Source: Lacrimispora sinapis
GTDB taxonomy: Bacteria > Bacillota > Clostridia > Lachnospirales > Lachnospiraceae
DNA: 64,000 nt
Direction of reading: 5' to 3'
Assembly: GCF_043633585.1 (NCBI RefSeq)
Contig: NZ_CP141832.1
Coordinates: 2,790,001 to 2,854,000, forward strand
The notes under the pieces are model-generated. The model was not told the DNA's origin and ran no database searches. It saw only the letters and a list, made by a program, of their open reading frames with translations. Below, piece by piece: positions 35,482 through 44,050 of this stretch. Numbering within the stretch: the stretch's first letter is position 1; every line of letters begins with the position of its first letter. The position numbers and the translations under genes are program-made.

Positions 35482-36045
35482 TCACTTTAAGGCACCATCC
35501 GGCCCCACTTGATAGCCATCAGGCGTGACCGTATCGACAAGCAGCTTTCCTAAATATCCATCCGACTTGGTATTAAAATAATACGCTTTGCCTTTGATGA
35601 TCTGCCAGCCAATCCGCATGGAGCCCAAAGTCCCGTCATCAACGGGGTTTAAATAATAGCGGTACCCGTTCTGATCCGTATACCAGCCGGTCTGCATATG
35701 ACCGCCCTGGTCAAACCGGTACCATCTGCCATCAATGTATTTCCAACCGTTGGAAGGCCAGGTTCCGTTGCTGTACTGAAACCACCAGCCGCCCGGACTA
35801 TAACGCCAGCCCCGCTCGTAACTGTAACTTCCCGGACCGTCGTCATCGTCATCTTCTTCCTCATCCTCCCAGCAGTCAGATGAAAAACTCCCCTCAACCG
35901 GCCCCTGAAACGTAGTACCAGAACCTTGAAAGCCAGGAAAATCCCGGACCTTTTGTGTCTCGTCAGCCATTGCATTCTGCGGCAGTAAAACCGCAAGAAT
36001 CACAAGGACTGCCGCAAATGCCAGTTTTCTCTGAACCTTTTTCAT
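35482..36045 (-). CDS. Secreted cell-wall-binding repeat protein
   Basis: 187 residues with a signal peptide (about 1-27, ending NAMAD), an acidic low-complexity linker (EDEEEDDDDDG type, about 60-75) and choline-binding-like repeats: GWRYSPGGWWFQYSNGTWPS, GWKYIDGRWYRFDQGGHMQT, GWYTDQNGYRYYLNP, GWQIIKGKAYYFN. These aromatic repeats attach proteins to wall polymers; no enzyme domain is visible. The ATG at 36045 follows AAGGAAGG. It sits directly downstream of dnaJ, an unusual insertion into a conserved housekeeping block. Confidence 0.82.
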   Translation of the reverse strand: MKKVQRKLAFAAVLVILAVLLPQNAMADETQKVRDFPGFQGSGTTFQGPVEGSFSSDCWEDEEEDDDDDGPGSYSYERGWRYSPGGWWFQYSNGTWPSNGWKYIDGRWYRFDQGGHMQTGWYTDQNGYRYYLNPVDDGTLGSMRIGWQIIKGKAYYFNTKSDGYLGKLLVDTVTPDGYQVGPDGALK

Positions 36046-36085
36046 TCTTTTCCTTCCTTCTCCAATCATGCCTCAGTCCGGAAAT

Positions 36086-37225
36086 CTATTTAAAGATTCC
36101 TTTCTTTTTATGTTTCTCTCCTTCGACGATGCCCTTCATCGCATCGTCAAATTTGCGAAGAGCTTCCTTCTGGGCTTCGGTCATACGCTCGGGTACCTGT
36201 ACCACCAAAGTCACATAATGATCCCCGCGGACCGCACGGTTTCTCAGGGTTGGAACTCCCTTTCCTTTCAAACGGACCTTGGTATCGGTCTGTGTCCCTG
36301 GTTTCACTTCATATTCCACTTCTCCATCCACAGTCTTAATACGGATGGTTCCGCCTAATGCTGCAGTGGCAAAGGAGATCGGAACCGTTGAAAAAATGCT
36401 GGTATCCTGACGCTTGAAAATCGGGTGGTTTGATACCACAACCTCCACCAGAAGATCTCCTCTTTCTCCGCCGTTGGTACCTGGCTCTCCGGCTCCTGCC
36501 AGACGCACGGCCTGACCATTGTCAACACCTGCCGGAATAACGACCTTGAATTTCTTTCTCTTTGTAATATAACCGGTTCCATAGCAGTCCGGACATTTAT
36601 CTTTAATGATTTTACCGGTTCCTCCGCAATCAGGACAGGTCTGTACGTTCTGTACCTGACCGAAGAAGGATTGCTGTGTGTACATAATCTTTCCTTTTCC
36701 GTTACACTTTGGACATGTAACCGGAGAAGTTCCTGCCCTTGCACCGCTTCCATGACAGGAGACACACTCTTCTTTATAATTGATCTCAATCTCTTTTTCA
36801 CACCCGAAAATCGCCTCTTCAAAGGTGATCCGCATGCTGGTTCTGACATTGGCACCTCTTGATGGCCCATTGTAATGGGCGCTGCTTCTTCCGCGACCAC
36901 CGCCAAAAATATCTCCGAATATGTCTCCGAATATATCTCCCATATCAGCTCCGCCGAAGTCAAACCCGCCGAATCCGCCGGCTCCTGCACTTCCGTCAAA
37001 AGCTGCTGATCCAAACTGGTCATACTGGCGTCTCTTCTCAGGGTCACTTAATACGCTGTAAGCTTCGGAAGCCTGTTTAAACTTCTCTGCAGCTGCAGCG
37101 TCTCCGGAATTCGTGTCTGGATGGTATTTCTTAGCCAATGCCCTGTAAGCCTTCTTAATTGCTGCATCGTCTGCATCCTTGGATACGCCCAGGATCTCAT
37201 AATAATCTTTTTTACTCTCTGCCAT
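36086..37225 (-). CDS. dnaJ: Chaperone DnaJ
   Basis: Co-chaperone of DnaK, 379 residues. J domain at 1-70 with the HPD triad in KKYHPDTNSG; a Gly/Phe-rich region with repeated GDIFGDIFG; four CxxCxGxG zinc repeats (CVSCHGSGARAG, CPKCNGKGKI, CPDCGGTGKI, CPDCYGTGYI, about 145-220); C-terminal substrate domains. The ATG at 37225 follows AAAGG. It is the last gene of hrcA-grpE-dnaK-dnaJ and is under CIRCE/HrcA control. Confidence 0.97.
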   Translation of the reverse strand: MAESKKDYYEILGVSKDADDAAIKKAYRALAKKYHPDTNSGDAAAAEKFKQASEAYSVLSDPEKRRQYDQFGSAAFDGSAGAGGFGGFDFGGADMGDIFGDIFGDIFGGGRGRSSAHYNGPSRGANVRTSMRITFEEAIFGCEKEIEINYKEECVSCHGSGARAGTSPVTCPKCNGKGKIMYTQQSFFGQVQNVQTCPDCGGTGKIIKDKCPDCYGTGYITKRKKFKVVIPAGVDNGQAVRLAGAGEPGTNGGERGDLLVEVVVSNHPIFKRQDTSIFSTVPISFATAALGGTIRIKTVDGEVEYEVKPGTQTDTKVRLKGKGVPTLRNRAVRGDHYVTLVVQVPERMTEAQKEALRKFDDAMKGIVEGEKHKKKGIFK

Positions 37226-37319
37226 CTTAGGTCTACCTTTCATAAACTAAGGAAGTCCGGCAGGACACAGCCTGCCGAACGGATAAGTTCCCTTAAGCTT
37301 TGCTTGCGACCAAACCAGT

Positions 37320-39182
37320 TTACACCTCTTTGTAATCGCCGTCAACTACATCACTGTCCTGATAAGAAGCATCTGCTGCTCCCATGTCAGGGCCTGCACC
37401 TGCTGCTCCGCCCTGAGCCTGTGCCTGCTCATATACCTTTGCAAACAGGGCCTGAGCGCTGGTCATCAGTTTTTCCTTGCCAGCCTTGATGTCTTCAATC
37501 TGAGCATCGGTCATTTCATCCATAGGTGCTCTGTTAATTGCTTCTTTTAATGCATTTAAATCGGCTTCAACCGTTGCTTTATCGTTGGCATCGATCTTAT
37601 CTCCAACTTCCTGAAGTGCTTTTTCTGTCTGGAATACCATAGAATCCGCATCATTTCTGGCATCAATGCCCTCTTTCCGTTTCTTATCCTGTGCTTCGTA
37701 TTCAGCAGCTTCTCTTACTGCCTTTTCGATATCGGATTCAGACATGTTAGAACCGGAAGTAATGGTAATATGCTGTTCTTTGCCTGTTCCTAAATCTTTC
37801 GCGGAAACATTCACAATACCGTTGGCATCAATATCGAATGTAACTTCGATCTGAGGAACTCCTCTCTTTGCAGGCGGGATTCCATCAAGACGGAACTGGC
37901 CTAAGGTTTTATTGTCTCTTGCAAACTGTCTTTCTCCCTGTACTACGTGGATATCTACGGCAGTCTGGTTATCTGCTGCTGTGGAGAATATCTGGCTCTT
38001 CTTAGTAGGAATCGTAGTATTTCTCTCAATCAGCCTGGTTGCTACGCCGCCCATTGTCTCGATGGATAAGGAAAGCGGAGTTACATCTAACAGAAGGATA
38101 TCGCCTGCGCCTGCATCTCCGGCAAGCTTACCACCCTGGATGCTGGCACCGATAGCAACACATTCATCCGGATTCAAGGACTTGGAAGGCTCTTTGCCTG
38201 TCAACTGTTTTACTTTTTCCTGTGCAGCTAACATACGGGTAGAACCACCGACTAAGAGTACCTTTCCTAAATCGTTTGCTGTCATACCTGCATCTTTTAA
38301 TGCGTTCTGTACCGGAATGGTGGTACGCTCAATTAAATCTGCGGTAAGCTCATCAAACTTTGCTCTGGTCAGGTTCATATCCAGATGTTTCGGACCTTCT
38401 GATGTCGCAGTGATAAACGGCAGGTTGATGTTTGTCGTCGTAGAGGAAGAAAGTTCCTTCTTAGCTTTCTCTGCTGCTTCTTTTAATCTCTGCATTGCCA
38501 TCTTGTCGCCGGATAAGTCAACGCCTTCTGCCTTCTTGAATTCATCTACCAGCCACTGGGTAATGCGGTTATCGAAATCATCACCGCCCAGATGGGTATC
38601 ACCGTTGGTGGAAAGTACTTCGATGACACCTTCACCGATTTCAATGTTGGAAACATCAAACGTACCACCACCTAAATCGTATACCATGATCTTCTGTTCT
38701 TTTTCATTGTCAAGGCCATATGCCAGAGCGGCTGCCGTCGGCTCGTTGATGATACGTTTTACATCAAGACCGGCAATCTTTCCGGCATCCTTGGTTGCCT
38801 GACGCTGTGCATCGTTAAAATAAGCAGGAACTGTAATAACCGCTTCTGTTACCTTCTCGCCTAAATAAGCCTCTGCATCTGCTTTTAATTTCTGAAGAAT
38901 CATTGCAGAAATTTCCTGAGGAGTGTAGCTCTTACCGTCAATGGTTACTTTATAATCTGTACCCATATGTCTCTTGATGGAAGAGATGGTACGGTCCGCA
39001 TTCGTAACGGCCTGACGTTTTGCAGGTTCTCCTACCAGTCTCTCTCCATTCTTTGTAAATGCTACAACAGACGGGGTGGTTCTTACACCTTCGCTGTTGG
39101 GGATTACAACTGGTTTACCGCCTTCCATAACGGCTACACAGCTATTTGTTGTACCTAAGTCAATACCAATGATCTTGCCCAT
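37320..39182 (-). CDS. dnaK: Chaperone DnaK (Hsp70)
   Basis: ATP-driven Hsp70 chaperone, 620 residues. Phosphate loops IIGIDLGTTNSCVAV at the start and VYDLGGGTFDVS (about 168-179), adenosine motif VLLVGGSTRMLA (about 310-321), linker DILLLDVTPLSLS and a substrate domain to about 500, then the helical lid ending in the conserved DVVDGDYKEV. It has the short Gram-positive form (a deletion in the ATPase domain compared with E. coli). AGGAGG precedes the ATG. It stands between grpE and dnaJ. Confidence 0.98.
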   Translation of the reverse strand: MGKIIGIDLGTTNSCVAVMEGGKPVVIPNSEGVRTTPSVVAFTKNGERLVGEPAKRQAVTNADRTISSIKRHMGTDYKVTIDGKSYTPQEISAMILQKLKADAEAYLGEKVTEAVITVPAYFNDAQRQATKDAGKIAGLDVKRIINEPTAAALAYGLDNEKEQKIMVYDLGGGTFDVSNIEIGEGVIEVLSTNGDTHLGGDDFDNRITQWLVDEFKKAEGVDLSGDKMAMQRLKEAAEKAKKELSSSTTTNINLPFITATSEGPKHLDMNLTRAKFDELTADLIERTTIPVQNALKDAGMTANDLGKVLLVGGSTRMLAAQEKVKQLTGKEPSKSLNPDECVAIGASIQGGKLAGDAGAGDILLLDVTPLSLSIETMGGVATRLIERNTTIPTKKSQIFSTAADNQTAVDIHVVQGERQFARDNKTLGQFRLDGIPPAKRGVPQIEVTFDIDANGIVNVSAKDLGTGKEQHITITSGSNMSESDIEKAVREAAEYEAQDKKRKEGIDARNDADSMVFQTEKALQEVGDKIDANDKATVEADLNALKEAINRAPMDEMTDAQIEDIKAGKEKLMTSAQALFAKVYEQAQAQGGAAGAGPDMGAADASYQDSDVVDGDYKEV

Positions 39183-39242
39183 AGTTTTTTCCTCCTATTT
39201 ATGAAACAAATGTAAAATGTTTTCTGATTTCATGATCTATTG

Positions 39243-39899
39243 TTAATTTGCTACCTGCACCATGGAATGTCTTACCACAGTATCCCGGTAGATATAACCC
39301 TTTTGAAGTTCCTGGGATACGATATTCTCTCCCAGAGACTCATCTTCAATATGCATCACTGCATTGTGGAAATTTGGATCAAACGGCTTTCCAACCGCTT
39401 CAATCGGTTTTACCCCTGCCTCTTCCAACGCTTTTATAAGCTGTTTGTAAATCTTTTCCATTCCATCTGCAAAAGGCGATGCCTTTTCCTCTTCCGGAAT
39501 TGCAGCCAGACCTCTTTCAAAATTGTCAACGACCGGTAAGATCCGTTCAATGATATCTCTTGCTCCAACTTCAAACATGGCTGCCTTTTCTTTTTCTGTT
39601 CTCTTTCTGAAATTGTCAAATTCAGCCATACTTCTTTGCAGACGGTCTGTCAGTTCTTCGATCTTTTCATCTCTGGGATCGTTCTTTTCTTTCTTTTTTC
39701 CGAAAAAGCCTTTTTTTGCAGATTCACTTTTGGCACTGTCCTCTTCCTTTTGATCCGTCTCAGAAGAATTCTCTTCCGGACAGGATTCTGTATCTTCGTT
39801 CTCTTTCTCAGAGGAAACAGCATCTTCCGTATCAACTACCTCGTCTGCCAGATTCTCTTCTGTCAGATTCTCATCTGTCTTCACTTCTTCCATGCTCAA
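39243..39899 (-). CDS. grpE: Nucleotide exchange factor GrpE
   Basis: Exchanges ADP on DnaK, about 218 residues. A long acidic, disordered N-terminus (1-70, rich in Glu, Asp, Ser) precedes the coiled coil (DEKIEELTDRLQRSMAEFDN) and the C-terminal beta domain with KPFDPNFHNAVMHIED (about 178-193). Two starts compete: a TTG at 39899 with AAAGGG seven bases upstream, and an ATG two codons later with a longer spacer. The TTG fits the spacing rule better. Member of the hrcA operon. Confidence 0.95.
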   Translation of the reverse strand: MSMEEVKTDENLTEENLADEVVDTEDAVSSEKENEDTESCPEENSSETDQKEEDSAKSESAKKGFFGKKKEKNDPRDEKIEELTDRLQRSMAEFDNFRKRTEKEKAAMFEVGARDIIERILPVVDNFERGLAAIPEEEKASPFADGMEKIYKQLIKALEEAGVKPIEAVGKPFDPNFHNAVMHIEDESLGENIVSQELQKGYIYRDTVVRHSMVQVAN

Positions 39900-39910
39900 T
39901 GTTCTACCCT

Positions 39911-40960
39911 TTACCTTTCATCTTTTTTCAATATTGTATCCAGCTGCGTCATTAAATTACGCAGAGTGCTTAAAACTTTCTCATAATCCATACGCTTTGG
40001 CCCAATAATGCCGATGGTTCCGCGAAGTCCTTCGCCAAGCTCATAATTAGCTGTTACAATGCTGCAGTCCTTCATATCCTTGACCGGTGCTTCATCGCCG
40101 ATGTATACCTGAATTCCGGAATTTTCCTCTGAGCCGTTGACATCGTCCACAAGCTCCTGCAAAAGTTCTTTCTGTTCCAGGGTTCCGATCAGCTTGCTTG
40201 CCTTATCCCCATCGCTTAATTCGGGATACTTAAAAATATTGGTAGCGCCGCTGGTATAAATCTGGAGGTCTTCATCGTCTGCATGAATGGCTGCTGCCAC
40301 TTCCGTGAGCACGCAGTCAACTACCTCCGAATGAGGGCCGGCCTGGATCTTCAGCCTGCTGATGACCTCAAGGTTGATTTCTTCTATACTCAGTCCGTTT
40401 AGTGCACTGTTTAAAAGAATGTTAAGATTTAAAAGTCCTTCGTCTTCCAAATCCTTTTGAATCGGAATCATAGTGTTCTTTATGATATTCCCCTCAATGA
40501 CGATCACCACCAGAAGCTTCCCTTCATCCACTTTGGAAAGCTGTATAAACTTCAATTTGTTCCGATGGTACTGGGGAGCGCTTATCATGGCCGCATAATT
40601 GGTGTTCTGAGCAAGAAGCTTTGCCATCTGCTTTAACAGAAGTTCCACCCGGTCCACTCTCTTTAGCATCAGATCCTTGATCTCAGTCACTTCTTCTTCC
40701 TTCTCCTGCATGATCTGATCGACGTAAAAGCGATATCCTTTATCAGAAGGAATTCTGCCTGCCGAGGTGTGAGGCTGTAAAATATAGCCAAGCTCCTCTA
40801 AGTCAGACATCTCATTACGGATAGTGGCGGAGCTTAAATGCAGATCGGTGTACTTTGAAATAGTACGCGATCCCACCGGTTCCCCGGTTTCCAGATAAGT
40901 TTTAATGATTGCTTTCAAAATCGTCACTTTCCGTTCATCAAGCTGATCTTTATCCTTCAA
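39911..40960 (-). CDS. hrcA: Heat-inducible repressor HrcA
   Basis: Binds CIRCE and represses the class I heat-shock genes, 349 residues. N-terminal winged helix (KAIIKTYLETGEPVGSRTIS, then LSSATIRNEMSDLEELGY) and C-terminal GAF-like dimer domain with IGIIGPKRMDYEKV near residue 330. The start is set at the TTG at 40960 because AGGAAAGGAG lies 8-10 bases upstream. A further in-frame TTG at 40999 falls inside the CIRCE repeat and has no ribosome site, so it is not the start. First gene of the operon. Confidence 0.95.
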   Translation of the reverse strand: MKDKDQLDERKVTILKAIIKTYLETGEPVGSRTISKYTDLHLSSATIRNEMSDLEELGYILQPHTSAGRIPSDKGYRFYVDQIMQEKEEEVTEIKDLMLKRVDRVELLLKQMAKLLAQNTNYAAMISAPQYHRNKLKFIQLSKVDEGKLLVVIVIEGNIIKNTMIPIQKDLEDEGLLNLNILLNSALNGLSIEEINLEVISRLKIQAGPHSEVVDCVLTEVAAAIHADDEDLQIYTSGATNIFKYPELSDGDKASKLIGTLEQKELLQELVDDVNGSEENSGIQVYIGDEAPVKDMKDCSIVTANYELGEGLRGTIGIIGPKRMDYEKVLSTLRNLMTQLDTILKKDER

Positions 40961-40988
40961 ACTGCCACGCTCCTTTCCTGAGTCATTA

Positions 40989-41015
40989 TTAGCACTCAAC
41001 CTTTGGGAGTGCTAA
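40989..41015. promoter_or_regulatory. CIRCE operator (HrcA binding site)
   Basis: A perfect match to the CIRCE consensus: TTAGCACTC, nine bases, GAGTGCTAA. It lies between the promoter and hrcA. Confidence 0.97.
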
Positions 41016-41029
41016 CATCTTCTTTTCAT

Positions 41030-41058
41030 AATATATGCTTTTTTTCTACATTTGTCAA
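41030..41058 (-). promoter_or_regulatory. Sigma-A promoter of the hrcA-grpE-dnaK-dnaJ operon
   Basis: On the minus strand TTGACA (41053-41058), a 17-base spacer and TATATT (41030-41035), followed after 14 bases by CIRCE. This is the standard arrangement for HrcA repression. Confidence 0.85.
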
Positions 41059-41157
41059 TACATTCGTATAAAAAAATTCCGTTAAGTTTTTGTGACTACA
41101 TTCTACATTTTTTCTCATTCTTCAAGGATATATTACAAAGCTGTTGACATTTTATGC

Positions 41158-41185
41158 TTGACATTTAACACTTTTGTAATATAAT
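41158..41185 (+). promoter_or_regulatory. Sigma-A promoter of the first 3D-domain gene
   Basis: TTGACA (41158-41163), a 16-base spacer and TATAAT (41180-41185), 41 bases before the ATG at 41227. It is divergent from the hrcA promoter. Confidence 0.7.
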
Positions 41186-41226
41186 AGTAACTGATACACC
41201 ATAACAACACGATTGCGAGGTAAATC

Positions 41227-41799
41227 ATGAAGTGTTTTTCAGGTAAATTACGAATCACTGGACTCCTGACATTCCTTTGTATTCTGCTGTTATCTACGAC
41301 TGCAATGGCAGACGAAGTGTCCGGAAAAGAACAGACTGCAGAGGATGTACAATCTGAACGTGTCCAAACGGATAAGCAAACCATAAAAAACGAAACGGGA
41401 AACGAAGAAAGCTCTGAACATAACGAAGCATCAGAGAAAGAAATCGGACCTGGGATAAAAAAAGAAACAGAACCGCCAAAAACAGAGCCGGCAGGACCTG
41501 TTTATGAAAAAGGAGCATCTCTGGGATTTTTCTCTGCCACTGCTTATTGCCCCAGCAGAAGCGGAAAGATCGGAAGGACCTACTCCGGAACAGTACCAAC
41601 AGCAAATCATACGCTGTCCGCAGATATCACCCTCCTGCCCATCGGCACGAAGGTCATGATCGACGATGTGATCTACACTGTAGAGGATACCGGAAGCAGC
41701 ATCAAAGGGAAGAAGATTGATATTTTCTTTGGCAGCCGGCAAGAAGCACTGAACTTTGGTAGACAGACAAAAGAATTATTTGCAGTGGTTGTTAAATAA
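41227..41799 (+). CDS. Secreted 3D-domain protein
   Basis: 190 residues: signal peptide (about 1-28, ending AMAD), a charged Glu/Lys/Thr-rich linker (about 30-95) and a C-terminal 3D domain (about 100-190) named for three aspartates. The domain has SATAYCPS, GTVPTANHTLSADITLLPIGT, DVIYTVEDTGS and KKIDIFFGSRQEA. The 3D fold resembles the MltA/RlpA double-psi barrel, so a peptidoglycan-cutting (lytic) activity is inferred, as in YabE/YocH-type proteins. GAGG precedes the ATG. It has its own promoter and terminator. Confidence 0.85.
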   Translation: MKCFSGKLRITGLLTFLCILLLSTTAMADEVSGKEQTAEDVQSERVQTDKQTIKNETGNEESSEHNEASEKEIGPGIKKETEPPKTEPAGPVYEKGASLGFFSATAYCPSRSGKIGRTYSGTVPTANHTLSADITLLPIGTKVMIDDVIYTVEDTGSSIKGKKIDIFFGSRQEALNFGRQTKELFAVVVK

Positions 41800-41812
41800 T
41801 ACAAGTCCATAC

Positions 41813-41860
41813 GGCGCCCAGAAAAGCGATTGTTTTCGCTTTCTGAGGTGCTTTTTTTTT
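41813..41860 (+). terminator. Terminator of the first 3D-domain gene
   Basis: The stem CAGAAAAGCGA / TCGCTTTCTG with outer GGCGCC-type pairs, then a run of nine T. Confidence 0.85.
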
Positions 41861-42026
41861 ACGTCCGTTTTTCTGCATCAGCCCCTTTTTACCTGGCTTT
41901 TCCTGAAAAATACGGGAAAATGTGTAAAATTATTTACTTGTACCTCATTTATTACAAATCTGTTACATATAATTATAATAGTATTAAATCGTATTACGGA
42001 TTGTAAAAAAGAAAGGAAGCAATTGT

Positions 42027-42740
42027 ATGATGCAGAAAAGAAAGAACATTTCATGGTTCCTCGGAACTTTACTAATGATGGTATCTGTATTTTTAGGTGC
42101 AACCGAGGCTTATGCGCTTCCGGTAACCGGCATCGTTGATGAAGCAGATGAAAAAAGCATCAGGGGCTGGGCGCTGAACCCTTCCGACCCTCTTGCAGCC
42201 GTTGAAGTGAAGGTGGTCATATTAAACCAGACAAGCGGACAGGTCGCTGCAGAGCTTTACACTACCGCCTCCCAGCACCGGGAAGATTTAGCAGCCCAGG
42301 GAACCGGTACCGGGGATTACGGATTTGAAATAACCGTTCCCTGGGAGACTTACGGAAACGGCGCCTACCTGGTAGAAGCCTATGCCGCAGGCCAAAAGCT
42401 TTCCGGTACCAAGGTGCATGGCGTGGGTGTTACAGTTCCTGTGACTACTCTCCGTTCCCTAGGCACCTTCCGTACCACTGCCTACTGCCCCTGCAGGCAG
42501 TGCTCCGGGAAATGGGGCGGACGTACCAGCACCGGAACCGTTGCCACCGCAAACCATACGATCTCCGTGGACCCCCGCGTGATTCCTTACGGAACCCGTC
42601 TTATGATCGGCGGAGTGATCTACACTGCGGAAGACTGCGGAGGGGGCGTAAAGGGAAGACATATTGATATCTTTTTTAATACCCATGGGGAGTCCCGGAA
42701 TTATGGTTCCCGGAGTGCAGAGGTTTATCTGGTGCCGTAA
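42027..42740 (+). CDS. Secreted 3D-domain protein with N-terminal beta domain
   Basis: 237 residues: signal peptide (about 1-30, ending AYALP), a beta-rich module (about 32-135, VTGIVDEADEKSIRGWALNP onward) of a kind seen in Lachnospiraceae surface proteins, then a 3D domain (about 145-237) with TTAYCPCRQCSGKWGG, GTVATANHTISVDPRVIPYGT, YTAEDCGGGVKG and HIDIFF. Like its upstream neighbour it is probably a peptidoglycan-remodelling enzyme. The two 3D domains are clearly paralogous, but the N-terminal modules differ. AAAGGAAG lies before a doubled ATG. Confidence 0.85.
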   Translation: MMQKRKNISWFLGTLLMMVSVFLGATEAYALPVTGIVDEADEKSIRGWALNPSDPLAAVEVKVVILNQTSGQVAAELYTTASQHREDLAAQGTGTGDYGFEITVPWETYGNGAYLVEAYAAGQKLSGTKVHGVGVTVPVTTLRSLGTFRTTAYCPCRQCSGKWGGRTSTGTVATANHTISVDPRVIPYGTRLMIGGVIYTAEDCGGGVKGRHIDIFFNTHGESRNYGSRSAEVYLVP

Positions 42741-42760
42741 TTGGAGACATATCAGCCATG

Positions 42761-42826
42761 AAAAAACAGGCGATGGAAGCGGCCAAATAGATTTTCCCAT
42801 TTGCTTCCACGCCTGTGTTTTAATTT
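42761..42826. terminator. Bidirectional terminator between 3D gene and hemW
   Basis: The stem ACAGGCG-TGGAAGC / GCTTCCA-CGCCTGT with a one-base bulge and T-runs on both sides, placed between two converging genes. Confidence 0.85.
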
Positions 42827-42835
42827 TAATGCGTT

Positions 42836-44050
42836 TTATAACAGGAACTGGCTCATCACATAATTGCTCAAGTCAACCCCCCGTAAAGTGAGACGATAAT
42901 ACCCGTCTTTGAATTCCATTAAGCCGTCCCGCTCCAGACCTTCAAGAATCTGTCCATACACGTTCCGGATATTCTGCCCAAAATTACTTATAAAACCGTG
43001 GGCGGAAACTCCTCTTGTAAGGCGCAGGCCAAGAAACATATACTCTTCCATTTTTTCATCAATACTAAGCCGTTCTAATTCCTGTCTGAGCACCCTGTTA
43101 AAATCTTCTTCCTGATAAAAGCGGGCATTGCAGTAGTCGTTTAAATCGGCAGTGTTGTGAAAGCGGCATCCGTTCATGTAGGAAGATGCCCCCAGTCCCA
43201 GTCCCAGGTACTCCATGCCGGTCCAATAGCCAATATTATGTCTGCACTCGTATCCCTTTTTGGAGTAATTGGAGATTTCATACCGGTCGTATCCCTGCTC
43301 TTTTAAAAATTCCTGGGTCAGGTAATACATTTCCCGTTCGGAATCTTCATCGGGCAGATCCGGCAATGCCATCAAACCACGCCGTTCCTCCACGGTCATG
43401 GCATAGCTTTCCATTTCCACATGCTCCCCGTAGCGGTCGTAAAACGGAGTGCCTTCTTCCACGATAAGGCTGTAGGCGGATATATGCTCCGGCTTCAGCA
43501 TGGTGACTTTTTTCAGGGTATTCTTCCAGGATTCCACAGTCTGGCCTGGAATTGCGGAAATAAGGTCCACATTCACATTATCAAAACCAGCCATACGGAC
43601 CCGCTGATAACTTTTTAAGAATTCATCAAATGTATGGATTCTTCCAAGATAGCGCAGTTCTTTATCATCCGCCGATTGAAGCCCGATGCTGATCCGGTTG
43701 ACTCCCGCACTCCGGTAGCAGGAAAGTCCTTCTGCCGTAACGGTGCCGGGATTTGCTTCCATGGTGATTTCTGCTTCGGGGTGAATATCAAAGCGGTTTT
43801 TGAGGGCTTTAAGTACTGCCTCCATATCTTCTGTCTTTAATATGGAAGGAGTGCCTCCTCCTATGAATACACTGACCACCTGATAGTCTGCTGCACAAGC
43901 ACTCTGATATTCGATCTCTTCCAATAATTTATCCGTGTACTCCCGCTGCATCCGCACATTTCCCGGAAAAGAGAGGAAATCACAGTAAGCACATTTGCGT
44001 GCACAGAACGGGATATGCACGTAGATCTCCAAATTCTTTTTATTCATCAT
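42836..44050 (-). CDS. hemW: Radical SAM heme chaperone HemW
   Basis: A HemN-like radical SAM protein of about 404 residues that binds heme and an Fe-S cluster. The cluster motif is HIPFCARKCAYCDF (about 13-26); GGGTPS follows (about 64-69), then the C-terminal HemN_C domain (about 300-390). It overlaps the 3' end of lepA by about ten bases, the conserved lepA-hemW order. True coproporphyrinogen dehydrogenase activity is unlikely for the HemW class. A second ATG one codon in may be the real start. Confidence 0.92.
   Translation of the reverse strand: MMNKKNLEIYVHIPFCARKCAYCDFLSFPGNVRMQREYTDKLLEEIEYQSACAADYQVVSVFIGGGTPSILKTEDMEAVLKALKNRFDIHPEAEITMEANPGTVTAEGLSCYRSAGVNRISIGLQSADDKELRYLGRIHTFDEFLKSYQRVRMAGFDNVNVDLISAIPGQTVESWKNTLKKVTMLKPEHISAYSLIVEEGTPFYDRYGEHVEMESYAMTVEERRGLMALPDLPDEDSEREMYYLTQEFLKEQGYDRYEISNYSKKGYECRHNIGYWTGMEYLGLGLGASSYMNGCRFHNTADLNDYCNARFYQEEDFNRVLRQELERLSIDEKMEEYMFLGLRLTRGVSAHGFISNFGQNIRNVYGQILEGLERDGLMEFKDGYYRLTLRGVDLSNYVMSQFLL

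Noticed and set aside
36355..37047. Minus-strand frame of 230 codons inside dnaJ
   Set aside because: Shifted frame of dnaJ; the dnaJ frame has all domain motifs.
37912..38802. Plus-strand open frame of 296 codons
   Set aside because: Exact antisense of dnaK. Such frames are common opposite highly expressed genes with biased codons.
40961..40999. Longer hrcA starting at a TTG at 40999
   Set aside because: That codon is inside the CIRCE repeat, and the better ribosome site serves the TTG at 40960.
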